From NCBI RefSeq assembly GCF_037975245.1, contig NC_092583.1, positions 8,517,764-8,581,763 of the forward strand: a stretch of 64,000 bases of DNA, written 5' to 3'. Both the position numbers and the translations under genes were made by a program. Shown here in pieces: positions 54,053 through 64,000 of this stretch. Source of the stretch: Apostichopus japonicus (Eukaryota > Echinodermata > Holothuroidea > Aspidochirotida > Stichopodidae). Each line of letters starts with the position of its first letter. The first letter of the stretch is position 1. The notes under the pieces were generated by a model that ran no database searches, had not been told where the DNA came from, and saw only the letters and a program-made list of their open reading frames with translations.

Positions 54053-56271
54053 TAGTGCTGATAGTCGTAATCGTTTAATCGCCAGTGGATTACACTTTGG
54101 AAGTTCAATTAATCGCTTAAAACTTAACTTGTGATTACTCCACTACAAGCTAGCACTACTCATAACCTGCTTTTGAAAAATAGCCTAACCTATCAAAAAC
54201 AACACTATAAGCAGTTTGTCAGCAAATATCGCAAAAGCATACAGGTTCTCACAATTCTCCACTAGCACTGTGAGCTGTGTAAAAATCAGCAAGCACCTGC
54301 CCTGGTCAGATTCATGCATTTGCTTGTCAGTAATGTACGCTTGTTCTGCAGTGCAACATTCAGTCCTAGCCATGTTGAATCATTGCGCATTTAATCACAA
54401 ATTCGTAAGTTATTAATTTTTTACGATTACCAAATGAATAACAATTATGTAATGCCTGTTTGTATTATTGGCTGCAAGGAAACTGAGACACCACCCTAGA
54501 TCTTTGGTCAGTGTCTAGTTAGTTAGTTGATTCTAAAGAAGGTTATAGCCCAACCACACCTACAGGTATTCACCAGATTATAAATAAATTATTTTTCACA
54601 TATTTAGCCAAATCAGTCGTTTGCTCACTTTCCAAATATATACAGTATTTTATTTGAAATGTTATTAATAGTTAGCCTCAATGGTATTGAGCTTTTACCA
54701 AAAAAGAAAAGAAAAGAAAATAGTACTGTCTCAACAGCTTACTAAGCTACCAAACTCCAATCTCTGACTTGTCCACAAGCATGAAGTTACTGTAAGTAGG
54801 AGGGTATACAGTCAATTTGTAATGATAAGCAAAGAAAAAATCATTTCCAAAGTAATGATGATATCTTTGAGTACTGTAGATTTATCTGGACGTCAACTAT
54901 ATGATTTCTTACTTACATTTTAGAACAGATTCGGCCATAATGTAAAGGCCTCATTGGGATTAAAACTTAATTTTACGGTATAATTCTGGTAAGTGGATGA
55001 AATAATCGTAAAATTGCCTCAGAATACAAAATTGATGTTTCCTATTTTTCAATGGTAGTTTGAGTTGGTTTTATGGAGACTATAGTTAAAATGTGTCTCC
55101 AAAAGTGGTTGCAATTTGATGGCAGGCTTGGCAGCTAAAGTATCTATGGTTCAACTACATTAGTGAGGGAGGTTAGGGGACACACAAAGTTACCATATAT
55201 ACATCCCCATACGATATTAATCACACGAGACAATTGGTTTATGATTACCACATATTACAAAGAACTCAGAGTGGTCAGTACCTACTCTTCATTTCATATA
55301 AAAGTATTAACACCTAGCTTTTCTTTTGTAGTCGATTAATCGCATATCTCTTCTCCCGATTACTGTAATTACTCGGTTACACTTATTAGGTCATCACTGT
55401 CATTTTAACATTGCAGAAATACAGTCAAAACAAATCTTTTCCATAGTGCACTGTTTTTATTTGTTCTTTCGTGCCTTAACATGTGGTGTCTAAATCATGT
55501 TAACACTGTAAACAACTGTGAACAACTTTCAATCTATAACATTTCTTAACATAGTTCATATTAACCAATTTCCATTGTATTTTTATATGATTGGCTGAAT
55601 AAATATCTATCTATCTAGTAAATCAAAAACTTTCCAATGAATCTACGAGGCTACTACAACTACTAGCAGTAATAAAAGCAAATGTGCAAACAATGAATAG
55701 CGGTGTGATGATTAGTATGCAAGAGTTTTCTGTAGAAAGGACGTTCAACATTCTAGGCTCTAGCCTAGCGCGAAAGCAGGCACATTGAAATTAAACTACA
55801 CCGCAATCGACACACTTGATCAGATGTCCGATAAATGTGATCCAGGCCAGTAATGAAGTAATTGTAAACATATTTGAAGAAATGACAAATACTTTGGCAA
55901 TCATAAAAGATTTAAAACTTACGAATTTGCGATTATGCGCAATGATCAAACATTGCTAGGACTGAATGTTGCACTGCAGAACTGACGTATTACTCACAAA
56001 ATAAACACATGAATCTGACCAGGTGCTTGCCGATTTTTAACACAGCACAGTGCTAGTGTAGCCTTGTGAGAACCTGCACTTTTGCGATATTTGCTGACAA
56101 ACTGCTTTAGTGCTGTTTTTTATAGGTAAGGCTTTTATTCAAAAGCAGTTAATGTGTAAAGTGCTAGTTTGTAGTCGTGGAATCGCAACTTAGGTTTTGA
56201 GCGCGATTAATCAAACTTCCAAAGTGTAATTGCGATTACTGGCGATTAATCGATTACGACTATCAGCACTA
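54053..56271. mobile_element. Long inverted repeat element (about 360-bp arms)
   Basis: The arm at 54053-54412 is a diverged reverse complement of 55916-56271. Outer ends both read TAGTGCTGATAGTCGTAATCG-like sequence followed by ttaatcgcc. The 1.5-kb spacer has no recognisable protein. The arms share gcaagcacctg/caggtgcttgc, gcaacattcagtcctagc and the acgaattt boundary. No clear target duplication was found. It is a foldback-type or long-TIR DNA transposon. Confidence 0.75.
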
Positions 56272-58054
56272 CTGCATAGGCTTCAGTTTGGCATTACTTC
56301 GGCCAAGGAACACAATTAGAAAACTTAGAACAATTGGGCCGAATGAGAACTTGACTCGAGTAGGAAAATGCAAACATCACAATAAAATTTAACAGGAGCA
56401 AGTGAAATGCTTAATACTTACCACAGCGAGGTAAGAAGGCTATCCACTGCACAATCTCATAACCCTCTATTGTTGCTGAGATTGACGAGATTAGGACAAC
56501 AAATGTGCTACAAGTTCGATAGAACAGTGAGGACTGTGCACACTCAATCTTTACAGTAATAAATAGGTATAGGCTAACGTACAGAAATGTATACCGTAAT
56601 GTTGTTTTGGTATTAGATTATGTGTTACAAAGTATCTATTGGGTCTAGCTAGGCTAGCCTCGAATACAACTGTAGTCTGCCTAACGTCGATCGTGTTTGC
56701 CCTTTTTGGATAGAATTTGAATAAAGTTGAAACCACTCCAACACTCATATGAAATTATCTCCTCAGTATGGACTGGATTCAGAAATTAAGGAAGCAAAAC
56801 ATTCGAAATGGTACCGTATGACTTTCTGTATAATAATATATTTCGCACGTCTGGATCAGTAGGGATGTTTTCTGTCTAATCAATGGTTTGGCCACTCACC
56901 TCGTACCTAGCCGACAACTTAATCTAGTTGACCTCTGGCTGTCAGTTATGGTCACATCGATTTGAGCATATATTTGAAACTCGGGTTGAACATCTCGACA
57001 ATCGGAATCAAGTTTTACTCAGAATCTACCACCTGTCTCCTCCAAAAATTAATGATGACAATCATTGTAACACATGCAGCTTTTTGGCCTACCTGCACTA
57101 TGATTTGCAATTTTGTCATTCCCTAAATTGATGGTAATAATACTGTACTACTACCACTTCTACTAGTACTAGCCTAAATAGTAAATGTAATAATACGATA
57201 ATGTATGCTTGGGCGGAACGTTACTGTACAGTAAGTTGTAACTAAGTTAGGCTAGTACTACTAGTCCTAGGGTTAAGGCCTTTGGTATAACGTAAGGATT
57301 TCATCTTATAAGGACAGCTAAGTACTGCATGAGGACAATAGTATTAGTAAACACTGAAATCGATACAGTTGATCAGGAACTGAGCAGCATTTACTTAATA
57401 ATAATACATGTAGTATGGCTCATCCAATTATGACACACAAAGACTTTAAGCATTTTCCTCACTGTTGAATAATTTTCTCTAATGTGTACTTATCTAGCCT
57501 TTGCAAATATGTTACCAACATGCACATCAACATTTGTTTGTATTTTGATGAAATTCTTGGTAATTTCTGTGGCAGCATCTTCATGAAAATGACACCATCC
57601 CACTATAAATGATGCAGTTTACTTAAAAAAGAGTGGAATGAGTCCAAAATTCACTTGCATGCTCTTAAGTGATTTAATATACTATCCTTCGTTTTAATGC
57701 ATAAAGAATAAGTTCAATAAGAAATTCCAGAAAGAATAATATCCATTGGTAAATTTCTTTTGTTCTTGACATTGGACATACACAAATAACAATCTAACAG
57801 ATCTCATTAAGCTTTGGAACACAAAGGTGTTACTTTGGTAGGGATTCAGAACATAGCTAAGTTGCCAATTTACAGCGTCGTTCACTAAAAAAAAGTATGA
57901 TTAATGCCAGCACGATTAAGTTTTGGCTTACATACTGTCGCTATGGTATATAAATCATGAAATTCGGAAAGCTTGTCATAATAGGACCATCATAGGCATC
58001 ATAAGATGTCCTCTGACTAGTTGTTTTATACTTTTTTTTCTAAATATTTTCCTT
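56272..58054. other. Intergenic stretch upstream of the Ikaros-like gene
   Basis: No gene supported. A minus-strand donor-like gctgtg|gtaagtatt lies near 56443-56429 and could end a non-coding first exon of a divergent transcript; unproven. Confidence 0.35.
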
Positions 58055-58068
58055 AGCCATACTCTATA

Positions 58069-59745
58069 ATGGATGAAGCTACGGATTCAGCACCTACCGA
58101 TTTGCTGCCCCGGGCAACTCCATCACAAGCATATCAGTTAACTTCAGAGATGTCACCAATATGGCATGCACCAGTCGTACCTGTTGGCCCAATCATGCGA
58201 AATAATTCTTCATATTCCATTTCCAATGGACAGTCCACATCCACTGACTGCTCCCAACCTTCTAACATTTATGAAAGTCAATCGGTGAAATGTGAACATT
58301 GCCAGAGGGTATTCAGTTCAAAATCTACATTTGAGCGCCATATTTGCACAAAACCCACTTCACACAAATGCAGTCTATGTTCCAAAACATTTACAAGACG
58401 CTACAACCTGAAAATCCACGTCGAGAAGCATTATGGTAATTTTCAGCACAAGTGTGTTGTCTGTGGGAGTGGTTTCACAAAGAAGAGTTCCTTATCGAAG
58501 CATATCTTGAAGCACGGTGCGAAACAAAGTACCAAATTAAGAGGGCAATGTGACATATGTTCGAAGGTCTTCACAAGAAAGTACAGTGCAAGGGTGCATA
58601 GATCTACACATATGGAAAATGGATTGTGGAAGTGTCCATCTTGCCCTTCGTTGTTTGTAAATACCAGTAATTTAAAACTTCATATGCGGATACATTCGAA
58701 TGGGGAACATTTCCCCGTAGCTGAAGGTGCGGCGGCAGTGGACATCGGTACTCTATCCTCTGCTTCATCTCAATTCCAGGAAAACGAGGTTGCAAGGGAG
58801 GAGCACGGCCATCACAACTCACAGGAGACGGAGAACGGAGCGCCTCACCCTCCTCTGCATACAGGGGGAACTGTAAGTGTTACAGAAATCATTGGGAGAG
58901 TTGAACCTGATGTCCCTCTGTCCAGAAATCGACCAGAGGACAGCATTGCAAGATTAACATCAGATCCAGTCGTGTTAGCGTCTTGGCAGTCGAAGCAAGT
59001 CGATAGTTCTGTCTCATCTTCGTCATCATCTTCATCATCGAATGCAGAAAGTATTGTATCTCTCCCAATGGAGATAAAGAGAGAGACCGAGGGTGGAAAA
59101 GAGCTCGCCGACCAAAGGAGTAATTACCAACATAATGCGAGTACTGGTGCCGTGGAGGCTCATAATAATTGGCAATCAGCCAGAGGTTATGCTGGCTTAG
59201 CTGGTCTAACTAGATGGGAAGGCTTGTTCAAAAAGAGAAGGAACAATGTTGGTCTCGGTACTGCTCTGAGACAGGATGTCGATGCCATGGCACAGATACC
59301 TAACGGATTAGCTACTTCGATGTCGACACACAGTGCTAATCTCTCTCTAAATGGTTCTTCTCCTCATGCAGAAAATACAGCGTTTATAAATCCACAGATA
59401 TTGACTCTGTCGACGAATTCTGGAACGAATCATCTGCCACCCATTTCTCAATCTTTTGGAGCCGTTGAAACACACCCTAGTTCTGCATCGCAGGCACCAT
59501 TGCCTGTGCTACCAGTACAACAGACAGACAGTACTCAGGCTAGTGGGATAAGTACCCAATTGTCCGATGAAACAAAGTCATCATGGAGATGTGGTCACTG
59601 TTGTATGTCATTTGAGGATGGTCTGATGTTTGTGGTTCATATGGGCTGTCATAGGCAGGGTAATCCTTTCACTTGCAACATGTGCGGGCACGTTTGTGAA
59701 GATCGTCTTGCGTTTATGCTCCACTTTGTACAGGGTCAACATTAG
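58069..59745 (+). CDS. C2H2 zinc-finger protein with Ikaros-family-type C-terminal finger pair
   Basis: A 558-codon open frame in one exon. The region before the ATG is open back to an AG acceptor (ccttag at 58055), so a coding or non-coding upstream exon is likely. N-terminal fingers: an atypical first one (C75, C78, H91, C93), then four classical C2H2 fingers at 101-121, 129-149, 161-181 and 189-209. The linkers between them lack the usual TGEKP. The middle is Ser/Thr/Gln-rich and disordered-looking, with a polyserine run and an IKRE sumoylation-like motif. The last two fingers, 508-528 and 536-558, read CGHC...HMGCH and CNMCG...H, closely resembling the Ikaros/Helios/Pegasus dimerisation fingers, which also contain HMGCH and CNMCG and end the protein. 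A DNA-binding dimeric transcription factor is the inferred role. It is more divergent than vertebrate Ikaros in the N-terminal fingers. Confidence 0.88.
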   Translation: MDEATDSAPTDLLPRATPSQAYQLTSEMSPIWHAPVVPVGPIMRNNSSYSISNGQSTSTDCSQPSNIYESQSVKCEHCQRVFSSKSTFERHICTKPTSHKCSLCSKTFTRRYNLKIHVEKHYGNFQHKCVVCGSGFTKKSSLSKHILKHGAKQSTKLRGQCDICSKVFTRKYSARVHRSTHMENGLWKCPSCPSLFVNTSNLKLHMRIHSNGEHFPVAEGAAAVDIGTLSSASSQFQENEVAREEHGHHNSQETENGAPHPPLHTGGTVSVTEIIGRVEPDVPLSRNRPEDSIARLTSDPVVLASWQSKQVDSSVSSSSSSSSSNAESIVSLPMEIKRETEGGKELADQRSNYQHNASTGAVEAHNNWQSARGYAGLAGLTRWEGLFKKRRNNVGLGTALRQDVDAMAQIPNGLATSMSTHSANLSLNGSSPHAENTAFINPQILTLSTNSGTNHLPPISQSFGAVETHPSSASQAPLPVLPVQQTDSTQASGISTQLSDETKSSWRCGHCCMSFEDGLMFVVHMGCHRQGNPFTCNMCGHVCEDRLAFMLHFVQGQH

Positions 59746-61260
59746 ATGGTCAATTTCAAATCAATTTCAAATGTTACTTCAATCAGGAACTATAAATCCA
59801 TGTGGTATATAGCAAATCAGAGTGCTACAAATCCATGGATCGCTACCAGACCTCAAAGTTAAAATAAAATAAAACTGTTAGCAAACTGCTTATACACTAA
59901 AAAGCCTGTGTAAGAGAATACATTTGTAAAAGTAAGTCGGCCTGACGTTTCGATCCTAGCAGGATCTTCTTCAAAGACTACAAGTGGAGCTATGGTTTTA
60001 CCTTCTTTTGTTCATTTAAATTGTTGTACAAGCAAGTTAAAAGCAACCAGGGTATTCATTTTAGCCTAAGTTGAAGAAGATCCTGCTAGGATTGAAATGT
60101 CAGCCCAACTTACTTTTACACAGACCTCAAAGTTAGTAAATATGCACCTCAATGCCATCCTTGAAGTTGCCCTTAGTCATATCAAGTGGAGCTAATAGTT
60201 TTACCTTCAATTGTTCATTTAAATTGTTGTACAAACAACCATGGTCTTCATAGGACGACCAGTTTGCTATCCTTGAAACATCAGCCCAATGTACACAATC
60301 CTACTGTATGTATACACCATGGCATCATTCTAATGTGTAAGAAACTTCAAGTCAACTTCTTCACTACTTTGAAGTAATGGCTATTTATTCTGTTACTACT
60401 ATGAAACAAACCGAACATTTGATTTTCTTTCACTGCAAAATTAGATCTGTTGTAGTTATTGAATAACGTTACGTGGTTGATGAATTAATTTTCTATATAA
60501 GTTATAATATATTTATATAATTAATATATTTGTATTGAAAATTCTGCTGATTGTGGTTAATGTGCAATATAATATATATTTAATCTTGTTCCCTGAAGAA
60601 AAGTTATAGTAAATCCTTCAAGAGAGCTTGAAATTAAAAGCAACATATTTCAATTACATATTTGAATAGTTTTTATCTTTGACAGTGGCATAACAACTGA
60701 TCCTGAAAATGCAATTTTTGAACTTGTTATCAAAATATTGACAGTGTTTGGTTCTTACATTCTGTTTTAGGTTTAGAGATATTGTCTTTAGCAGAGCTAT
60801 AGTATGAATCTATGGTCACCACTGTTTAGCACTTGCTAGTATAAGAGTAGCACCTTTGTAATCATAAGTAAAAGTAGGACTAATTTGAAATACTTTGTGA
60901 ATATGCTATTTGAAATTAAAAAAATCTCTCTCTTCTTCGATGCTCGTTTGTGGCAGCTATTAATCGTTTTACCAATTGTTGTCCAGATACAGTAGGTAGA
61001 TCGGAGTGCGTATGTTAAGGTAAGCATTGTAATTAGCCAGTAAGATTTGGTGTTCTAATGCTAAACAAGGTAGTACAAGACTACCTACATTGATAAAACT
61101 GCTTGGAAGTGTAAACCTGCATCGGTGGTAACCTTTCACATGGTTGGAAAACTGTCAAAAGTATTTTCCTTGTATGAATTCACCCATTAAGTAGCAGATT
61201 ATAGAAGCTAAAATATTCCTTGCCTGGGAGTGCTCAACCAAAAATTTTCCTAAATTAAAC
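59746..61260 (+). other. Probable 3'UTR of the Ikaros-like gene, then intergenic DNA
   Basis: No gene. An insertion with two opposed hammerhead-like cores lies at 59863-60121. A caagtggagcta...ttgttcatttaaattgttgt block occurs inside it (about 59982) and again outside (about 60184). The rest is AT-rich. Confidence 0.45.
59863..60121. mobile_element. Retrozyme/Penelope-like insertion with opposed hammerhead-like cores
   Basis: Bounded by the 15-bp direct repeat cagacctcaaagtta just before and just after. The left part (aaaataaaactgttagcaaa... agtcggcctgacgtttcgat) matches 11268-11366. A core on the minus strand lies near 59940-59978, and a second, mutated core on the + strand lies near 60072-60110. 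Both carry substitutions in conserved positions and are probably inactive. Confidence 0.6.
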
Positions 61261-61269
61261 AATTAGATA

Positions 61270-61960
61270 TGCAGTGGTTGGTAACCTTTGCATTCATCAT
61301 GGCGTATGTGTGTTTGTGTGCGTTTGTGACGCCCAGCTTGTAAACACAATATCTGAAGAAGGGAAGGTCGGACCAATTTCATATTTAGTGTGTAGAAGTA
61401 CCATTATGAGTACAAGAAGCATATTGTTTTTGTTGAGGTCAAAGGTCATTTGGGGTCACCAGGGGTCGAATTGTGAAACCTTGTAAACATGATATCTCAA
61501 AAAGGGCAGCTTGGGCAGACCTCATATTTGATGTGTAGAAGAACTGCATTGATTAAAAAATAGCCTAATGTATTTTATGGAGGTCATAGGTCATTTGGGG
61601 TCATCTTGGGTCAATTTGTGTAAACCTTGTAAACATGATATCTCAAGAAGGGAAGCTTGGGCAGACCTCATACTTGGTGAGTAGAAGAACTGCATTGAGA
61701 GCAAGAAACACATTTGGTGGAGGTCGAAGGTCACCAGGGGTCAAACTGTGAAAAACGTTGAAGTCAACAAACATTAACTCAACTCCCCTCTTACCTGTCT
61801 CTCTACATTAACGCACTTTCTTAAACATAATATCGCAAGGGAAGCTTGGACAGATCGCATATTTAGTATGTCATTGAACCACATTGAGTAGAATAAGCCT
61901 AATGTGGGCGGTGGTCAATGGTCGTTTGAGTTCCCCAGGGGTCAAATTGTGAAAACCATG
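61270..61960. repeat. Tandem repeat of about 150 bp containing AGGTCA direct repeats
   Basis: About four diverged units share ggtcatttggggtca, ttgtgaaaaccttgtaaaca, gatatctcaaraagggaagc and ttgggcagacctcata. Two units contain AGGTCA-N-AGGTCA, at 61436-61448 and 61581-61593, which is the DR1 pattern bound by RXR, HNF4 or PPAR-type receptors. It lies some 0.6 kb upstream of the next gene's start codon. Confidence 0.8.
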
Positions 61961-62188
61961 TTTTCCTGGCGTACCTTGTTCATCACATAATGTGCGACAC
62001 CTTTGATGCATTTGGCATTCCATAGTTTAATCTTTTCCTGTGTGTTGACATCTTTACCTGGAGTCTCAGGATTCCAACGAAACTGTTCTGTAACCAGCCA
62101 GAAGTCACCAATCAAAATTTGCGGTCAAAACCTTGTGAACTAATGGAGAAAACACTACAACTTAGCTGAGAATAGTTCACATGGAAAA

Positions 62189-62246
62189 ATGTTAAGGGCT
62201 TCTGTCAAGGTGGAACCGGAGTCCCCTCCCGGTACGATGGACAGTG
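62189..62246 (+). CDS. Zinc-finger gene, candidate first coding exon
   Basis: ATG at 62189 followed by 19 codons and a strong donor, agt g|gtaagt. The phase fits the acceptor at 63280. An upstream ATG at 62181 is in another frame and stops within four codons. Confidence 0.6.
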
Positions 62247-64000
62247 GTAAGTTGTAACAACATTGGCCTAATGTTAGCGTACTGTAAACCGTTAGTCTAG
62301 TTTCACGAAAGTAATATTCGAAATGATGTTTGTTACAAAGTTAGGCTTAACTTAGGTTAGGCCAAAGCTAGGGAAGGGTTACTTTACAATGATACCGTTA
62401 GTCGATTATTTGTCGCACTGAGTTAACAATAACTTTGCCAACGGTTAATGTACACTTATTCTTACTTAATGCATCGATTCCAATGTAATGATATGTACCC
62501 TAAAAAAAAGGTTTCACTTGCCAATTGTTCCAGGTGAGGCAATGTTTCCACTGATTGCAGGTACTGTTTTGCTGCTAGCATACAATACATTAGCCTAGCC
62601 AGTTAACTTCAGTTTTATGCCTCTACTGAGAAAATGAGATGAAGACCAGGTGGTTATTTATACTAACAAACAATGAACATAAGGTTGCATATCTGTGGAT
62701 TAACAAAACCTTTTCTAGTTGTAGGCTGATAAATTAGCACATTGTTGGGAGGATCTGTGACAGTATTTAGTGATTGACCATCTAAATGAATGGGAAACAA
62801 ATTAGACCTAGTAAGTTATAGCCGTTTGTTGGATTTGCATCAAGATTATATTGAGATGTACAGTAGTCATAGCATCCAAATTAAATCACTTATACATGTA
62901 TTGATCTCCCATAATTGAAGCTTGCTTGAAAAGAAAAGTAATTAAAATGCTACTGTACCATAAAATTTACTTTAAGAGATCACCAAAACTGATACCATTA
63001 TTTTCATTGGAAAAAGTACAAAATTACTATCAAAAAGATTTTCGTATAAGTACTAGGTTATTTGTTATTTGTGTTACGAAAAGAGATAATTTTGGTTAAA
63101 TATTTATTATTAAGATTCATAGACAAGCAAAAGTAGCTTCATGTTTTTTATTCACATATGAGCTTTTATAAAGATCATCCCAAATCTCAACCTATAACTG
63201 TTTCAAAACCAATATTTATTTGTATTTAAATGATCTAGACCTGATTCTTCCCATTGTTGTTTTCATCTATTTGCTTTCAGTACCTCAAGGGCACTCCTCC
63301 CCAGTTTGTGCAAACACTTCGAATGACAAAGGACATGAAATTGAAAATGAGGAACTAGTCCCTGAGGGCTTTTCACTACAATTACTAGTCAGTTTGGAAG
63401 ATGGAGCAAATGATGAAGAATTATCAGAACCTGAGGATGCCAAACAACAAAGAGAAAACACAGAGAGATTGGAGTATGAAATGAACGATAGCGAAGAGAA
63501 GAAGCAAAGTGGAGATGTCCTCTGTCCTCAGCAAGACGGAGAGACGAATACGAGAGCAGATCCTGATCAGGTCATCACTCCGCCTCAAGCCGTAGTACAA
63601 GACAATGATAGAAGAGATACAAAAGGAAACCCTTATCGGTGCCGGATGTGTCACAAAGTCTTTTCTCATACTGGACAATTGAAGACGCATGTACGAACAC
63701 ATATAGGAAAGGAAGCCTATCAGTGCTGCCACTGTGGCAAATGCTTTCATAAGACTGGAGAATTAAAAATGCATGCGAAGTTCCATACAGATCAGAAGCC
63801 TCTATATGAATGTTGCTATTGTGACCAAACATTTTCACGGACAGGACCTTTAAAGAAACATGTACAAACACATACGGGAGAGATGCCATATCAATGCGGT
63901 CTGTGCGGCAAAACATTTTCTCTAACCAAAAAGTTGAAGAGACACGTGAGATTACACACAGTAGAGAGGCCTCACAAGTGTAGCTTTTGTCACAAGAAGT
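62189..64000 (+). CDS. C2H2 zinc-finger protein, 5' part (gene continues past the window)
   Basis: Exon 62189-62246 encodes MLRASVKVEPESPPGTMDS and one base; exon 63281 onward begins with two bases that complete the codon (g|ta) and stays open to the window edge. The second exon first encodes an acidic, Glu/Asp/Gln-rich stretch of about 115 residues. It then encodes tandem classical fingers CRMC...H, CCHC...H, CCYC...H, CGLC...H, and a fifth cut off after CSFCHKK. Linkers are partly TGE-like (HTGEMPY, HTVERPH). VKVE near the start fits the sumoylation consensus. It is probably a DNA-binding regulator; the family cannot be named from this part. The first exon rests on phase and a good donor (g|gtaagt) only. 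An optional 27-nt exon at 62534-62560 would also keep the frame. Confidence 0.75.
63281..64000 (+). CDS. Zinc-finger gene, main exon (partial)
   Basis: Acceptor gctttcag at 63273-63280, open frame to the end of the window. Finger 1 starts at about 63640, and fingers recur every 84-87 nt. Minus-strand frames over the same region are shadows. Confidence 0.9.

Noticed and set aside
58604-58822. Minus-strand frame inside the Ikaros-like gene
   Set aside because: Antisense shadow of a coding exon.
63424-63916. Minus-strand frames of 108 and 113 aa
   Set aside because: Shadows of the zinc-finger exon on the + strand, which has finger motifs and a matching acceptor.

Overview
This is AT-rich animal nuclear DNA. 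Genes are split by many short GT-AG introns, mobile-element debris is dense, and the intergenic stretches are long. The gene content and repeat style suggest a marine invertebrate deuterostome, plausibly an echinoderm such as a sea cucumber. That placement is inference: a vertebrate-like 12-exon front-end desaturase and an Ikaros-type C-terminal finger pair point to deuterostomes, but no species marker is visible.

Layout: (1) 1-7347 is a repeat-rich flank with several hAT-like non-autonomous elements and no convincing gene. (2) 7348-22002, + strand: a complete 12-exon cytochrome b5-fusion (front-end) fatty acid desaturase, 444 aa when spliced. (3) 22003-34678: the desaturase 3' region, then intergenic DNA with two TTAA-flanked elements, one carrying a nested second transposon. 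(4) 34679-49059, - strand: a complete 8-exon cyclin Y gene, 357 aa when spliced, convergent with the desaturase. (5) 49060-58054: intergenic DNA with a long inverted repeat of about 2.2 kb. (6) 58069-59745, + strand: a zinc-finger protein whose last two fingers look like the Ikaros-family dimerisation pair. (7) 61270-61960: a tandem repeat carrying direct-repeat nuclear-receptor-like sites. (8) 62189 to the window end, + strand: the start of a second C2H2 zinc-finger gene, cut by the window edge.

Both multi-exon genes were assembled by hand. Every exon has an AG acceptor and GT donor, phases join without a break, and the products run co-linear with the known families from start to stop.

The most unusual signals are not genes. 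First, three short insertions at 11038-11369, 12878-13107 and 59863-60121 carry a hammerhead-ribozyme-like core, are flanked by 13-15 bp target duplications, and in one case have two core copies about 290 nt apart with the upstream copy 5'-truncated. This resembles retrozyme or Penelope-derived repeats. Second, four independent tandem duplications cover splice junctions of the two multi-exon genes and leave decoy donors or acceptors beside the real ones. Third, a hierarchical 69/235-bp minisatellite fills much of the last cyclin Y intron. Fourth, a near-perfect 41-bp hairpin lies in desaturase intron 1.

The genes show no operon-like cooperation. The desaturase makes polyunsaturated fatty acids in the ER, cyclin Y activates CDK14/CDK16 kinases at membranes, and the two finger proteins are probable transcription factors.
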